A stretch of 64,000 nt of DNA from Isoetes taiwanensis (GCA_021234155.1 JAJEKV010000146.1:1302001-1366000); one strand, 5' to 3'. Counted from the stretch's first letter, positions 11,285 through 22,211 are shown. Notes: generated by a model from the letters alone, not told the origin. Made by a program: numbers and translations.

Positions 11285-14226
11285 TCAGCCCAATAATGGG
11301 GCAAACCCAGTGCCAAAACTCTGCGATCCGAGGGCAAAAAAGAGGTGTTCAATAGATTCAGTGATATGGCAACCAAGTGGACACCTATCGTTGTCCAGAA
11401 TACCCTTGTTAAATAATCTTTCCTTTGTACTAAGCCCCCCTTGCAAAGTTGTCCACCTAAAAAATTGTATCTTTTTTGAACAAAGAGACTTCCAGGAGTT
11501 CGCGAGAGCAGCTTTAGCAACTCCACTGCTCACACCAAGCCTTGCCTCTGCTACCAAAGGAGTATCTACACGTAGTCCTCGATAGATTCTAGCCACACTA
11601 TATTGTGCATGCCCATCAAAACGCCATTTCTCACAAGGTCCCACTGTTCCAGATAGGTTGGTGACGTTGCCTAAGATCTCCCGTAGCACCTTGCGGTCAC
11701 CTTCGCCTGGGTTCCGGATTTTACTCTTGAATACAGTCCAACTGACCCATCTCCCATTCATCCACAAATGCTGCAGCTTAGTGATTCCATAGCTCTTCCA
11801 CTTGATGAAGATGCGAGGGTGAGAGAGGGCCAAAGGAAGGCCCTCCCTCCCCCATATCCTGGTATTCCAAAACAAGCTGAAACCACCTGCTTCCCTGGGA
11901 GGATCCATAGGGGTGAAAAGATGTTGCACGTCCAGCCACGCTTGGAGAATCTTTCTCATCACAGGAGATGTACCAGGGGCTACCTTGAAGCTAAAATAGA
12001 AAGCTCCCAACTCATCTCTGGGGAGAGCTGGCCTTCCCAAGAGCTTACCTTGCTTCAACCAATAGGATATAAATTTCAAAGCAGGTGATAAAGTAGATGA
12101 CTCACCTTGTAGTACTCTCCATACAAATTTAGCTGCCAGGGCCTGTGCCTGAGTGGAGGGGTTTTTGCAGCCCAATCCCCCATCCCTTTTATCCCGACAC
12201 AGCTCCTCCCAGGCCACCTTAGCCATGCCATCCCAAATGAATTTCCTGATGATAGTTTGCATTTGATTGTAAACCCCTTTCTGGGCAATCATCACTGTTG
12301 AGTAATAGATGTGAGAGGCAGCTAGCACTGCATTAGCAACTGTCACACGACCAGATGTTGCCAAGGTCCTTGTAGACCATAGACCTACCTTCTTTCTGAG
12401 TTTATCCAAAATGGGGGCCCAGAGGCCTTTGAGGTTGTCTGATAGCACCAGGGGAAGACCCAGAAGCTTAACTGATTCCCCAGCTGCCACAACTGGAAAA
12501 CCCAGACCCCCGGCCCGAGGATCAATGGGACTATCTGAAGCCCAGAGAACTGAACACTTATTCGCGTTAAGGCCAATTCCAGATATAACCTCAAAGGATG
12601 TCAGAACCTCACGAAATGAGTGGAAACTGTTGTCATCATATCTGAGGAACATGAAGGTGTCATCTGCATATTGCATAATTGTTAACTTTTCTGTACCTCC
12701 GGGAAAGGTAAGCCCTTCCAGATCCCCCTCCGACATCTTTAACTGAACCATTCTTGTCAAAAGGTTAGCCATGATGAGGAATAAGTAAGGAGCGAGGGGG
12801 CAGCCCTGTCTAATCCCCTTCTTGAGTTTAAACAGACCAGATGGTTGCCCATTAACCAGGACCGACGCAGATGCTAAGTTATTCATCCCCAGAGCCAGCT
12901 GAATAAAATGGGGCTCAAATCCCATATGGTACATGACAGAACGCAACCCTTCCCATCTAAGAGAATCATAAGCCTTTCTAAAGTCCATCTTGATCATTAC
13001 ACACTTTTGTTTGGAAGCCTGGCACCAATGCAAACCTTCCCTGGCTGCAAGGTAGTTATCCAATATGTATCTGCCTGGCAAGAAAGCTGATTGCTCCTGC
13101 CCAATGACCCTGTTCAGAATTGGTTTCAAGCGGTTAGCAATAACCTTCATGATTACTTTATAGATGACATTGGTGAGTGCAATAGGCCTCCATTCCCCAA
13201 GGCTTTGAGGTCTTGGAACCTTAGGAACAAGAGTGATAAACCCTGCTGCTAGTGACGGGTGTAGAGAACATGACAACCATGCTCCACATACAGCTCTGAT
13301 GAACTCCGGTCCAAGCACATCCCAAAATTCAACAAAGAATTCTGGAGGGAAGCCGTCTGGCCCAGGTGATTTTCCTGCTGCAAGGGAGCATAAGGTTTTA
13401 TAGATCTCATCTCCCTCTATGTTATTTAATAAAAGCTGATTTTCTTCTCGAGTAACCTTCCCCCTCCAATCAACTTTAGACAACCAAAGTGCCATCTGAG
13501 CATGGTAAGAGGAAGGTAAAGGATCTTCCTTAAATTGATCTTCAAAGCTTTCTCTAATAAATGATCTGATCTCCTGTGGTTCCTCCAATACATTTGAATT
13601 GCCATCCTTAATCGATGAGATACTGTTATCAGCTAACCTTGCACCAGCCATTCTAAAAAAGCACTTGGAGTTCTCATGGTCAAGTTCGGCATACCATTTA
13701 GTTTTAGAGCGAACTGCCGCCCCTCTAGCCTCTTCCTCCTCAATTGCCTTTGCTTTCCCCTCCAACTCAGCCTCAATGTTCTGTTTAGCAATGCTGTGTG
13801 GATCAGATAATAACTCCTGCTTAACTATTCTCAACTGATTGTATATGTCATTCTTTTCCCTTTTGAACTCCATGGCTCTGCTTTTCCCCCACACTTTGAC
13901 CCAGGCCTTCATTAGGCTGAGCTTCTGAACCCAGGTTTTCATGCTTTGAAGATTAAGATCATTAGAGAGAGAGGATATAAATTCCCTGAAAGGCTTGCAA
14001 AATGCCTCCTTTCCTAACCAGGAGGTATTGAATTTGAAAGGGATATTTCCACGCTTTCCAGTAGTGGGCATACTTTCTAGAAATAAGCTTTGGGGAACAT
14101 GATCAGAGTGGGAGAAGGCAAGCTCCCCCTCAACATAACACTTGTCCATGAAGCATGCCGTTTTATTGGCCATATAAAATCTGTCTAATAGGCAATATAC
14201 TCTGTCTTGGCCCTTCTGCTTATTCG
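11285..14226 (-). CDS. L1 ORF2, reverse transcriptase half
   Basis: The 980-codon frame holds the LINE reverse transcriptase. In order: AAGKSPGPDGFPPEFF, LVPKVPRPQSLGEWRPIAL, GQEQSAFLPGR, MIKMDFRKAYDSLRWEGL, GIRQGCPLAPYLFL and the catalytic MQYADDTFMF (near 12661). A zf-RVT region follows (KIQFFRWTTLQGG.. CPLGCHITESIEHLFF). Its 5' part (endonuclease) lies at 18267-18828, separated by the inserted plus-strand LINE. Removing 4040 bp brings both halves into the same frame, for about 1167 codons. The frame is open up to 11285, then shifted. The ORF itself is undamaged except for the insertion and the early stop. Confidence 0.9.
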
Positions 14227-14243
14227 GGCGAAGGGCCAAGACA
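14203..14243. repeat. 13-bp inverted repeat across the LINE 5' junction
   Basis: TGTCTTGGCCCTT (14203-14215) in the target L1 and AAGGGCCAAGACA (14231-14243) at the start of the inserted LINE are perfect inverse copies. The right copy is most likely an inverted copy of target DNA made during 5' joining, so the true LINE 5' end may be near 14244. Confidence 0.7.
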
Positions 14244-14328
14244 AACTTAATTACAAACTTAATTTAGGGCGGCGAGCGGCGAGCGGGTAAGCGGCCAAGG
14301 ATTTACATATCGGGTTTTTTCGTAGCTC

Positions 14329-15000
14329 ATGACTAGGTCGGGCAAGAAGCCCCAGCCTCCAGAATACGATGGAGACACTGGGTCGATTCTTTCCATGATG
14401 CTAGAAATGAAATCAGCCATTGATAAACTGCGGGAGATGCTGGGAGAAGTGCTAAACCAGAATAAATCGTTGACCCAACAGAATTTGGAATTGAAAGAAG
14501 CCTTATCTCACAAATCTGAAACTAAGGTTCCAGATATGGCTGAGATAACAACCGTGGTTGCAGAACAGCTGATAAAACATGATGAAGTAGTATCTCAGGA
14601 ATCCAGGGAACAAGAAGTAAGAGCACAAAATCTGAAAGTATCAGGATTGGCAGAGGAAGAACATGAAGATCTAAATCAAACAGTAGACCACTTTTTCAGG
14701 AACACTATGAAGCTTCATGAGCCTCAAGTAGTTCACTGCAGAAGGTTGGGGAAGCCTGGGAACTTCTCTAGGCCTATCCTGATAAAATTCAGAGATGTGG
14801 AAGCACGCAACAGGGTGTTTTTGAATAAATCAGTTTTGAAAGGGCAGAAGATTTGGCTGGATGCTGATCTTACTCCAGCCCAATTAGAAGCCCGTAAAAA
14901 GGAATGGGCAAAGGTGAAAGTGGGAAGGGAAGAAGGATTCGTAGCATACTTAGACAGAACTGGCAAGGCTGTGGTCACTGCTAGAAAGAGGAATGAATAG
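14329..15000 (+). CDS. LINE ORF1 (coiled-coil, RRM-like nucleic-acid-binding protein)
   Basis: The 223-residue protein starts at ATG 14329. It has a helical coiled-coil segment (residues about 20-65, MLEMKSAIDKLREMLGEVL..), then an RRM-like block typical of LINE ORF1 (LKVSGLAEEE.., VVHCRRLGK, RPILIKFRD, LNKSVLKGQKIWLDADLTPAQ) at about residues 103-190. It ends with a basic tail (ARKRNE). Its role by family is to coat the element RNA. The stop TAG (14998-15000) is in the same frame as ORF2, which begins at the next codon. Degenerate copies of this ORF1 are recognisable at 39700-40360 and 50745-51890. Confidence 0.85.
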   Translation: MTRSGKKPQPPEYDGDTGSILSMMLEMKSAIDKLREMLGEVLNQNKSLTQQNLELKEALSHKSETKVPDMAEITTVVAEQLIKHDEVVSQESREQEVRAQNLKVSGLAEEEHEDLNQTVDHFFRNTMKLHEPQVVHCRRLGKPGNFSRPILIKFRDVEARNRVFLNKSVLKGQKIWLDADLTPAQLEARKKEWAKVKVGREEGFVAYLDRTGKAVVTARKRNE

Positions 15001-18000
15001 GGATTTCGGACTCTAAGGATATTAGCCTGGAACATTCATGGATTGTCTCAAGCAAAAGTACAATCTTGCGAACATATTTGGAAGAAAGCAGATGTTCTAC
15101 TGTTTTCAGAAACGTGGGAACATCAAATGCGAGGATTACCACAAATTGAGAATTTTACACTCTTGGGATCTGCCTGGAATCATAAAGAAACCGGAGTAGG
15201 GAGGGGAAATGGTGGATTAGCTATCTATATCAGAAATGACATGGTATGCATTGCCAAAATCATCAAGAAAAACGTGCATAATCAATTCATATGGGTCGAA
15301 TTGCTGATGGGCAGCAAGAAGATCTATTTAGCGAGCTGTTATTTCGCTCCACTTAATATGAAGTTATACCATAGCAAAGGTATGGACAGAGAGAATCCCT
15401 TTCATGATTTGATGTCGGATGTAATTGCATTCAATAGATTAGGAGAAGTTCTGCTAGCTGGAGATTTTAATGCCAGAACAAATGGCCTTCAGGCAATTTC
15501 GTATGAACAGCCAGGAGACAGTCTATTGACTGAATACATTGAGAACGATTCCATTAGATCTTCAATTGATAAGGTGAAAAACAATATGGGAGACTATTTG
15601 ATAGAACTCATAACAGTAAGTGGACTGAAAATCTTGAATGGAACTCCACAATTTAAAGACACAGATGCATACACCTGTTATACTCCTACAGGAGCTAGCG
15701 CAGTGGATTACCTTTTGGCCAGTAAGCAAAACTCGGTGAAAGACTTTGTGATCCTAGAGAAAGAGATAGAATCTGACCATGTTGGTCTATTATTTGATCT
15801 GTTTGGACAGGTAAGCGGGCAGCCCATCATAGATGCTTTCAAACCAAGAATCAAGCTGGATTTTAGAAACAAGGATAAATACCAGAAACATTTGAGCAAT
15901 ATGCTAGAATGCTTACAATGGACTGGAGCTCCTGAGGTAGACTCCCAAAATTTGACAAATATAATGTTGGAGGCAGCTAGCTTGGGGTTTGGTGTTACCA
16001 AAAAACGACCAGGTAGACGTCCTCATAATAGTTGGTGGGATGATGATTGTAAGAAGGCGAAGGCAGCCCTACCAAAAGCATGCAGGATAAAACCGAAGTG
16101 GTACAAGAAGCTTATCAAAGAGAAGAAGAACATTTTTCATGCAAAAAAGCAATCTGATCTTAGTCACTTACTCCATGAGAATCCTAGATTGTTTTGGAAG
16201 AACCTGCAAGGTAAACAAGCTACAACCAATCTAGATGTGGAAGACCTTATCTCGTTGGTCAAGAAGATATATTTCAATGCTAATGCTGGCGGGATGCCAA
16301 TCATAAGCATCACAGAAGATATCTTTGATGTAGGTGACGTGGAGATGCAACTTAATCGCATGAAGAATGGGAAAGCCTCGGACTTAATGGGCATATCAAA
16401 TGAACTTATGAAATGGGCAGATGGTGAATTAGTCCACAAGGTAACAGATCTAATGAACATGGCTGTCAGAAATGGTTTACCAAAATCATGGAGAGAGTGC
16501 AAGATTGTTCCAATCCATAAGTCAGGCTGCAAGAAGGATGTGCATAATTATCGCACCATAATGATAGGCAGCATGTATTCTAAACTTTTAGGTGGCCTGC
16601 TAGAGCAAAAAATCAGTGAATGGGCAGAACGTCATGGTAAGAGAGCTTACTGCCAGGCAGGTTTCAGGAAAAAACACAATACCTTGGACCATCTCCTTAC
16701 TCTGAGGGTTCTATTTGAGCAAGCTAAGAAACCCAGACAAGCACTCTATCTGGCCTACATTGATTTCTCGAAGGCCTTTGACACAGTACCTCGGGAAAAA
16801 TTGTGGATAAGAATGGTACAGCTCGGTGTTCCACTTGTCTGGAGAGGTGCAATAGCCCGCTTATATGAAGAGGTATTAGCCAAATTATCTTCTGAGCTTC
16901 CACATGAGATTCGTAACACAATGGGAGTCCGACAAGGATGCCCTTTGTCGCCGACTCTGTTCGGGCTTTATATAGATGAATTGGAAGATTGGCTACAGAG
17001 CAGGGGACAAGCTGGAGCAAAACTAGGAAGTTTTGTAGTGCAATTGTTATTGTACGCCGATGATGTAGTGCTGATAGCAGATTCTCAAGCAGGCCTACAA
17101 GAGCATTTGAACAATCTGAGTTCCTTTTGCACTTCCCACCAGATGAAAGTAAATCTTTCAAAAACCAAGATTATGGTGATTGGAACTGTGAAGCATCCCA
17201 ATTTCATGTATCAAGATGAACAGCTAGAAGTGGTGGACTGTTATAAATACTTGGGATTAGAGATTTGCTCGAACTATAAATGGAAGGAATGTGTGCGAAA
17301 ACGCATCATAGGAGGTAAGACCGCTTTATACTCTATGCTTTCTAAGTGTCACAGTGCGTCCTTATCCAATTGGGGTCTCAAGAAGATGCTTTTTAAAACC
17401 CTAGTTCAGACAGTAGTGCTGTATGGTGCTCCCATTTGGGGGCCTTCTATTCACACCAGAACATGGAACCAGATAGAGCAAGTAATGAAAATATTCATTC
17501 AGGAGGTGTTGGGTGTGCGTAAGCAGATTCCATATGCTATCTTACTGGCAGAAACAGGTCTTCTCCCATTAGAAGCTGAGGCTTTGTGTCTAACCATGAA
17601 TTTCCTAAACAGATTGAAGAATATGGATGCTGGCCGATTACCAAAAAGGGCAATGGACTTACCATCAAATTGGCTTAAGGAGGTACATGATTGGGCTGGT
17701 CGGTGGGGGATAATGGCAGAAAATTGGGCGGATTCGGAAATCAGTACTAGAGAGTTGGTACAGGAAGCATTTATTAGAAAGTTATGGGAAAAACGTGGTT
17801 CTAAGATGGACTTTTACCAGAAGGAAGTAAATCCTATACTTGTATATACTCACGCAGAATACTTGGATGCCCCTATTTCTAAACAGTTGAGAAAAACAAT
17901 TGCAAGATACAGATCTGGCTCGCACTATTTGAAGGTTGAGACAGGTCGTTGGGCAAAGCAGATCCGTGAAGAGAGAACTTGCGAGATCTGCAAAACAGAC

Positions 18001-18180
18001 GAAGTGGAAGATGAGGCGCATGTTTTCCTGCGGTGTTCTGCATATCAGGGGATACGGGACCAATATGACATATGTCAACCAAATTTTCATTCTCTATTAT
18101 CATTAGATCCTAGATTACTAGGCTGTTATATGACATCAGTGGAATCTCATAGAGATTTTCTGCTCAAAACACAACAATAG
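15001..18180 (+). CDS. LINE ORF2 (endonuclease and reverse transcriptase)
   Basis: The frame runs without break from the codon after the ORF1 stop to TAG 18178-18180. EEP endonuclease motifs are ILAWNIHG (codons 7-14), LLFSETW, LLAGDFNARTNG and IESDHVGLL. RT motifs are GKASDLMGISNELMKW, QAGFRKKHNT, YIDFSKAFDTVP, GVRQGCPLSPTLF and LLYADDVVLIAD (about 17050). A C-terminal knuckle CEICKTDEVEDEAHVFLRC is at about 17980-18036. The essential WN motif lies before any ATG: the first in-frame ATG is near 15127, inside the domain. Either ORF2 is read through the TAG as a fusion with ORF1, or it re-initiates at a non-AUG codon, or this copy has lost its start. Confidence 0.9.
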   Translation, partial: GFRTLRILAWNIHGLSQAKVQSCEHIWKKADVLLFSETWEHQMRGLPQIENFTLLGSAWNHKETGVGRGNGGLAIYIRNDMVCIAKIIKKNVHNQFIWVELLMGSKKIYLASCYFAPLNMKLYHSKGMDRENPFHDLMSDVIAFNRLGEVLLAGDFNARTNGLQAISYEQPGDSLLTEYIENDSIRSSIDKVKNNMGDYLIELITVSGLKILNGTPQFKDTDAYTCYTPTGASAVDYLLASKQNSVKDFVILEKEIESDHVGLLFDLFGQVSGQPIIDAFKPRIKLDFRNKDKYQKHLSNMLECLQWTGAPEVDSQNLTNIMLEAASLGFGVTKKRPGRRPHNSWWDDDCKKAKAALPKACRIKPKWYKKLIKEKKNIFHAKKQSDLSHLLHENPRLFWKNLQGKQATTNLDVEDLISLVKKIYFNANAGGMPIISITEDIFDVGDVEMQLNRMKNGKASDLMGISNELMKWADGELVHKVTDLMNMAVRNGLPKSWRECKIVPIHKSGCKKDVHNYRTIMIGSMYSKLLGGLLEQKISEWAERHGKRAYCQAGFRKKHNTLDHLLTLRVLFEQAKKPRQALYLAYIDFSKAFDTVPREKLWIRMVQLGVPLVWRGAIARLYEEVLAKLSSELPHEIRNTMGVRQGCPLSPTLFGLYIDELEDWLQSRGQAGAKLGSFVVQLLLYADDVVLIADSQAGLQEHLNNLSSFCTSHQMKVNLSKTKIMVIGTVKHPNFMYQDEQLEVVDCYKYLGLEICSNYKWKECVRKRIIGGKTALYSMLSKCHSASLSNWGLKKMLFKTLVQTVVLYGAPIWGPSIHTRTWNQIEQVMKIFIQEVLGVRKQIPYAILLAETGLLPLEAEALCLTMNFLNRLKNMDAGRLPKRAMDLPSNWLKEVHDWAGRWGIMAENWADSEISTRELVQEAFIRKLWEKRGSKMDFYQKEVNPILVYTHAEYLDAPISKQLRKTIARYRSGSHYLKVETGRWAKQIREERTCEICKTDEVEDEAHVFLRCSAYQGIRDQYDICQPNFHSLLSLDPRLLGCYMTSVESHRDFLLKTQQ

Positions 18181-18266
18181 TGTGATACATTGTACTTTGT
18201 TGCTTCATGATCCTTAGGGTCCAACGAAGCATGATAATATAATATTAATATTAATATTAATATTCG

Positions 18267-18828
18267 ACCATGAAAAGGTAGCATTGGAAGGCGGAATCAG
18301 GTTAAATCCCACACTATCGAGCAATGAGTTCCAAGAAGTATCCTCATCTCCTGATAGATTTCTATGCAACCCAATTTTTTGGTCCCACACGTCGGTCATG
18401 TTCAGATCTCCCCCTAAAATCCAGTTTTCAGTGACATCCCCTTGATGATCTATCCAGTTTTCAATTTCTTTCCACATAGCAGCCCTTTCTGCAGGCTTAT
18501 TTGACGCATAAACATTGATGACCCCCCATTGGCATTCATTAGATTCAAAGGTCACCACCTGCCATCGACCATCCCCAGCAGCATAATAGGACTTCTGAAC
18601 AAGGCCTCTCCAGAGGATACAGGTGCCACCTTTAGTTCCCCTGGCTGCGCAACTAAAGGAGGAATAGTTGCCACCTACCCATTTGCCTATAGAGCTTGCT
18701 TCGAAGTCAGGAAGTCTATGCTCTTGTAAGAGAATAACATCTGCCATCATGGAGCGTATGGCTGCAAGCACTCTACCACGTTTCAGGACGCCTTTAATAC
18801 CTCGGAGGTTCCAGGAGACAATTTTCAT
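18267..18828 (-). CDS. L1 ORF2, endonuclease N-terminus
   Basis: The ATG at 18828 starts MKIVSWNLRGIKG, the first motif of the apurinic-type endonuclease (EEP) domain. It is followed by ADVILLQEHRL with the catalytic Glu, VINVYASN, and ILGGDLNMT with Asp and Asn. The frame reaches SNATFSW and is interrupted at 18266 by the 3' end of the plus-strand LINE. The ORF2 frame resumes at 14226. The upstream open frame to 18915 is not needed. Confidence 0.9.
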
Positions 18829-20260
18829 AGTATACAATGTAATAACCTCTCTGACAAGACTGCAGGGTCTCTGTAACCATACAAACATTCCCTGCACGTG
18901 GGTCACCTGAACCAAAACAAATATGACCTATGAAAGTGTATTTCTCCAGTGGTCTCAATCGGTCCATCTGACAGAGGGCAGAGGATATATGACCTATCCC
19001 TTTTCTGCATCGATCTCTCATCTCAGTAAAGGTCAACCACATAAGATACACCAATATCAACTTAAATACAACCTGTGCAGTTCCCCCCCACCATAACCAT
19101 ATAAGTGGCCCCCCGCCCCTAGCACTCCCTAGGTGTTTTATTGCAACCATACTTAAAATAAGTGACCCATCACCCCTAGCACCCCTTGGGTATTTTATTA
19201 CAACCATATATAAAATATGTGAGCCATGAGTATCACTTTTGAAAAAGGATAGACCATGTGGTGCAAAAGATAGGCCCATGTTGCAAAAGCCCCTTTCCCA
19301 ATAGACGGTCCAATAATCACCTTTGTCCTTAATGTAATATAGACTCAATCTTTTCTTGTTATATGTGACACTAAAGCCATCCAATATCATTATTCCCTTT
19401 ATCCCCAACATACTACTCCAATGATGAGTGTGTAATTTTCCAACGTAATGATGGGTGAGTAAAAGGGGGTCATTGGATTTAACCCAACATGATTGAAATT
19501 TACCAAGGTGCATAGCCCCCCTAATGATAACCCATATAATCATCCACCATTGCCAATTTATGTTTGGAAGCATTCCCCTTTCCAACAACTGCCATACAAG
19601 ATCCATTACCCAGTACCGTTGCCAATAGACAGAATTCCCATATGTCGGCCCCATTGACCATGGCCCAAAGCTAAACATAACTGTTTGAACCCAAAAAATT
19701 GACCCCATTGAAAAGCTAAGCCCTACTGTTCGAACCCAAAAAATTGTGATCCCTTTAGAACACCTCGGCCTAACATAATATCCATGTATAGACCAAAGGC
19801 ATCCACCCCAAACCTTCTGCGTTTGAAATAGGGAGTGGTTTCTTAACTTGATTTTGCAGCTTAAAAGGATGATGTAGCACATTGTAGCAATATATTTTCT
19901 ATTGTTCATTGAAACTTGCCAAAACCAGAGAAGATATATTAATATCCTGATATTAAGATAGCAGTTCAGATGCTTCTTACATTACACGCCGGCCCAACAT
20001 GATTAGGGGCTGACTCTTTAACATAGAGATTCAATAGAATACACAGACTTCCAGTAGAAACAGAAGCCATATTCTCACCAATCCAATACAGATCAAGGAT
20101 ACAGGCACAATGAAAGCTTACCCAAACCATATTACTGGACCCAACTGTTTCAAAAACTTCCAGCCTAACCATTTCGTAAAGATGTAGAACTAACCTGCAT
20201 ATCAGAGGCCAAAGACCCCGCCCACTCCAGACATGGGTCTGCATGCTGACCTTGCACCCT
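18829..20260 (-). other. Long spacer between L1 ORF1 and ORF2
   Basis: The 1.4-kb spacer carries an open frame of 371 codons (18794-19909) with a strange Trp- and Gly-rich composition and no motif known to me, and a second open frame at 19966-20400. At DNA level there are local tandem repeats: near 19085-19225 (..CCCCTAGCACTCCCTAGGTGTTTTATT..) and near 19670-19750 (GAACCCAAAAAATTG twice). I see no convincing gene; the openness may be fortuitous. Confidence 0.45.
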
Positions 20261-21838
20261 TCAAGCCTTCTTGGTTGCATCGGCATTTGAATGATCAAGG
20301 AGAAGCTTCGCCACCGCAGATTCAAACTCATGTTTATTTTGTTTCTTCCCATTTGCCTTCTTTTTTTTCTTATGGGCTGCCTCATCAAACGGCCTATCAT
20401 GAATACTTGAAGCAGTTAGTCCATCCCCAGCCAGGGGCAGAATCAACCCAGGTATATCTTCTGTGTATACAGATTGCTTATCTGTTTTAAGGGGCAGATC
20501 CGTCCCAGCCATGGGAGTGTAAAGTGCCGGTACTTGCAGGTGTGGGGAATCGCTTGCACAGGGTCCAGAGGCACCCTCAGAGGTTGTAGAGATATCATGC
20601 TCACCCATTACCATTTTACCATGCCCACCAGAGGATAGAGCTGCCTCATAGCGCTGTTGTAGAAATAGGACATTGTCTAAATGCTTTTGCTTAGGTGATG
20701 GAGGCACCGGAAGTGGTTCAGCCGGAAGGGAAATCTTATCTGCTTGATGGGATTCCAATAAAGCTTGACAATCAAATGGACCTGTATCAGGTTGCTTTAC
20801 CAAGTCTGTACGTAGCTTTCCAGGATCTGAACTGTCATCAACAGTAGCAGTATCAATCAAGGGAACATTGCCCGGAGAAAGCCCCGACAACGGAATGGGC
20901 AAGGGCCCCAACATGTCTTTTGGCTGGATCTGCTGTTCAGACACAATGTCAGGCTTAGGAAAGGAAGACGACAAGGGAGCCGCCAATTGAAGTGTCTGTT
21001 GCACAGCAGTACCACCTGGCTCCAGAGTCTTGGAAAGCTCAGGTTTGTTACCAACAGATCCTATTTTCTCCATGAGAGAGCTTTCCCTAGATCTAGTTCG
21101 AGATCTAGAGACTGTTATAAAACCATCCTCCATCTGTGCCTTACCCTTGAGATCCTCAGCTCCTTCAAGATCAGCGACATCATGCAGACAAATATCACCA
21201 GCATGCACCAAGGCTCCACATTTACAACAGGGCAATGGGAGACCGGATACTTGAAGTTTGAACTCAACCAGCTCATTGTCAAATCCTTTGAAAAGCAGGG
21301 CCTGTGGTATGGGATTGAGGATATTGACCGAGATACATATTTTGGGGGCTTCAGTGGGACAACCACCCATACAGACGAACTCACCAAGAGCAGAGGCAAT
21401 GACTTTGAAGGCTTTTTCAGTCCAATACTCTGAGCTCAGATTGGAGAGTGATAGCCACACCTGGAAGAAAAGAGCATCCGGGTTTTTTGGGTTGAATCTA
21501 GGCCTCCAACGCTGAAACAGAAACTGGCCATTTAGACATGTAATAACTCCCTTTTTAAAGACCAAATCAGCTTCCCTGTCACTTGGGAAGGTAACCAAGA
21601 AATAATGGTTACCCAAAGGCTGCACTCTGGGCAGGCTTCGACCTCGAGACACCCGCTCCAAAGCTTTCTTTAGTTCTGCTAAGGAAGGATTTCCTCTTAT
21701 AACCTTTGCTATTAGCCCCAGGTTATCGAGGTGGCGAATCCTGTTCGCCACCTCTGGGATATGAAGAGAGAGAGAGATGTTCTCCATACCCACTGGTGCA
21801 CTAAGATTCTTATCCATAGAACTCGAGCCAGTAAACAC
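20261..21838 (-). CDS. L1 ORF1 (DUF4283-like, CCHC knuckle)
   Basis: The 525-residue protein has the layout of plant L1 ORF1. A DUF4283-like region (residues about 28-190) includes HYFLVTFPSDREADLVF, WRPRFNPKN and FQVWLSLSNLSSEYW. It is followed by a short Cys/His region (CCKCGALVHAGDICLHD, about 203-219) and then a long polar low-complexity tail ending in a Lys-rich patch (KKKKKANGKKQNKH). It is presumed to bind L1 RNA. Its start overlaps the end of the upstream ORF b by 29 bp. The frame is undamaged. Confidence 0.85.
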   Translation of the reverse strand: MFTGSSSMDKNLSAPVGMENISLSLHIPEVANRIRHLDNLGLIAKVIRGNPSLAELKKALERVSRGRSLPRVQPLGNHYFLVTFPSDREADLVFKKGVITCLNGQFLFQRWRPRFNPKNPDALFFQVWLSLSNLSSEYWTEKAFKVIASALGEFVCMGGCPTEAPKICISVNILNPIPQALLFKGFDNELVEFKLQVSGLPLPCCKCGALVHAGDICLHDVADLEGAEDLKGKAQMEDGFITVSRSRTRSRESSLMEKIGSVGNKPELSKTLEPGGTAVQQTLQLAAPLSSSFPKPDIVSEQQIQPKDMLGPLPIPLSGLSPGNVPLIDTATVDDSSDPGKLRTDLVKQPDTGPFDCQALLESHQADKISLPAEPLPVPPSPKQKHLDNVLFLQQRYEAALSSGGHGKMVMGEHDISTTSEGASGPCASDSPHLQVPALYTPMAGTDLPLKTDKQSVYTEDIPGLILPLAGDGLTASSIHDRPFDEAAHKKKKKANGKKQNKHEFESAVAKLLLDHSNADATKKA

Positions 21839-22211
21839 TGGCTAGCCAAGTACAAGTAACACAAACAGACTGAGTAGGTTCAGCCCCCTGATCTCCAAAT
21901 ACAAGTTGTCTGACTTGCCTTCGCACAAAGAATGGGTCTCCAACAATGGCGAGACCTCCTGTGCAGTTAAACTGATCAGGATATAGGTGCCTACTATCGA
22001 TAACAGTCGCCCAGAGCTGATCAACAGGGCCGTGGACGAAACCCCACCAAATGAAATCTGTATTAACCAAGAAGGCAGATCTGATGATGGTTAAAGCCCC
22101 TTGTGGAAACGCTGATCCTCGATGAGAAACTGACGAGGAGGAAGCAGCTTGCGTTGATGCTGGAGGGGAAGCCTCAGAGACTTGAGGACTAGAATCAGAG
22201 GAAAGGAGCAA
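21810..22211 (-). CDS. L1 upstream ORF b, repeated domain copy 2
   Basis: The 133-residue frame starts with a Ser-rich stretch (about 1-35) and then a domain (GALTIIRSAFLVNTDFIWWGF.. VDQLWATVIDSRHLYPDQF..). This resembles the domain in ORF a (VDLWAFLVDESVFPDIF). It overlaps ORF1 by 29 bp in another frame. It may be the second half of one longer upstream protein now split by a frameshift near 22205. No family is recognised; standard plant L1 descriptions have only ORF1 and ORF2. Confidence 0.5.
   Translation of the reverse strand: MLLSSDSSPQVSEASPPASTQAASSSSVSHRGSAFPQGALTIIRSAFLVNTDFIWWGFVHGPVDQLWATVIDSRHLYPDQFNCTGGLAIVGDPFFVRRQVRQLVFGDQGAEPTQSVCVTCTWLASVYWLEFYG

Larger units (their letters stand above)
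14227..18260 (+). mobile_element. Nearly intact LINE nested in the L1, TSD TATTCG
   Basis: TATTCG at 14221-14226 is repeated at 18261-18266. The element has a 5' leader of about 100 bp, ORF1, ORF2 and a short 3' UTR ending in (TAATAT)n. The host L1 ORF2 is restored in frame if the insert is removed. ORF2 has an EEP endonuclease, RT and C-terminal CCHC knuckle but no RNase H. The many remnants elsewhere in the window belong to this family or a close one. Confidence 0.9.
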
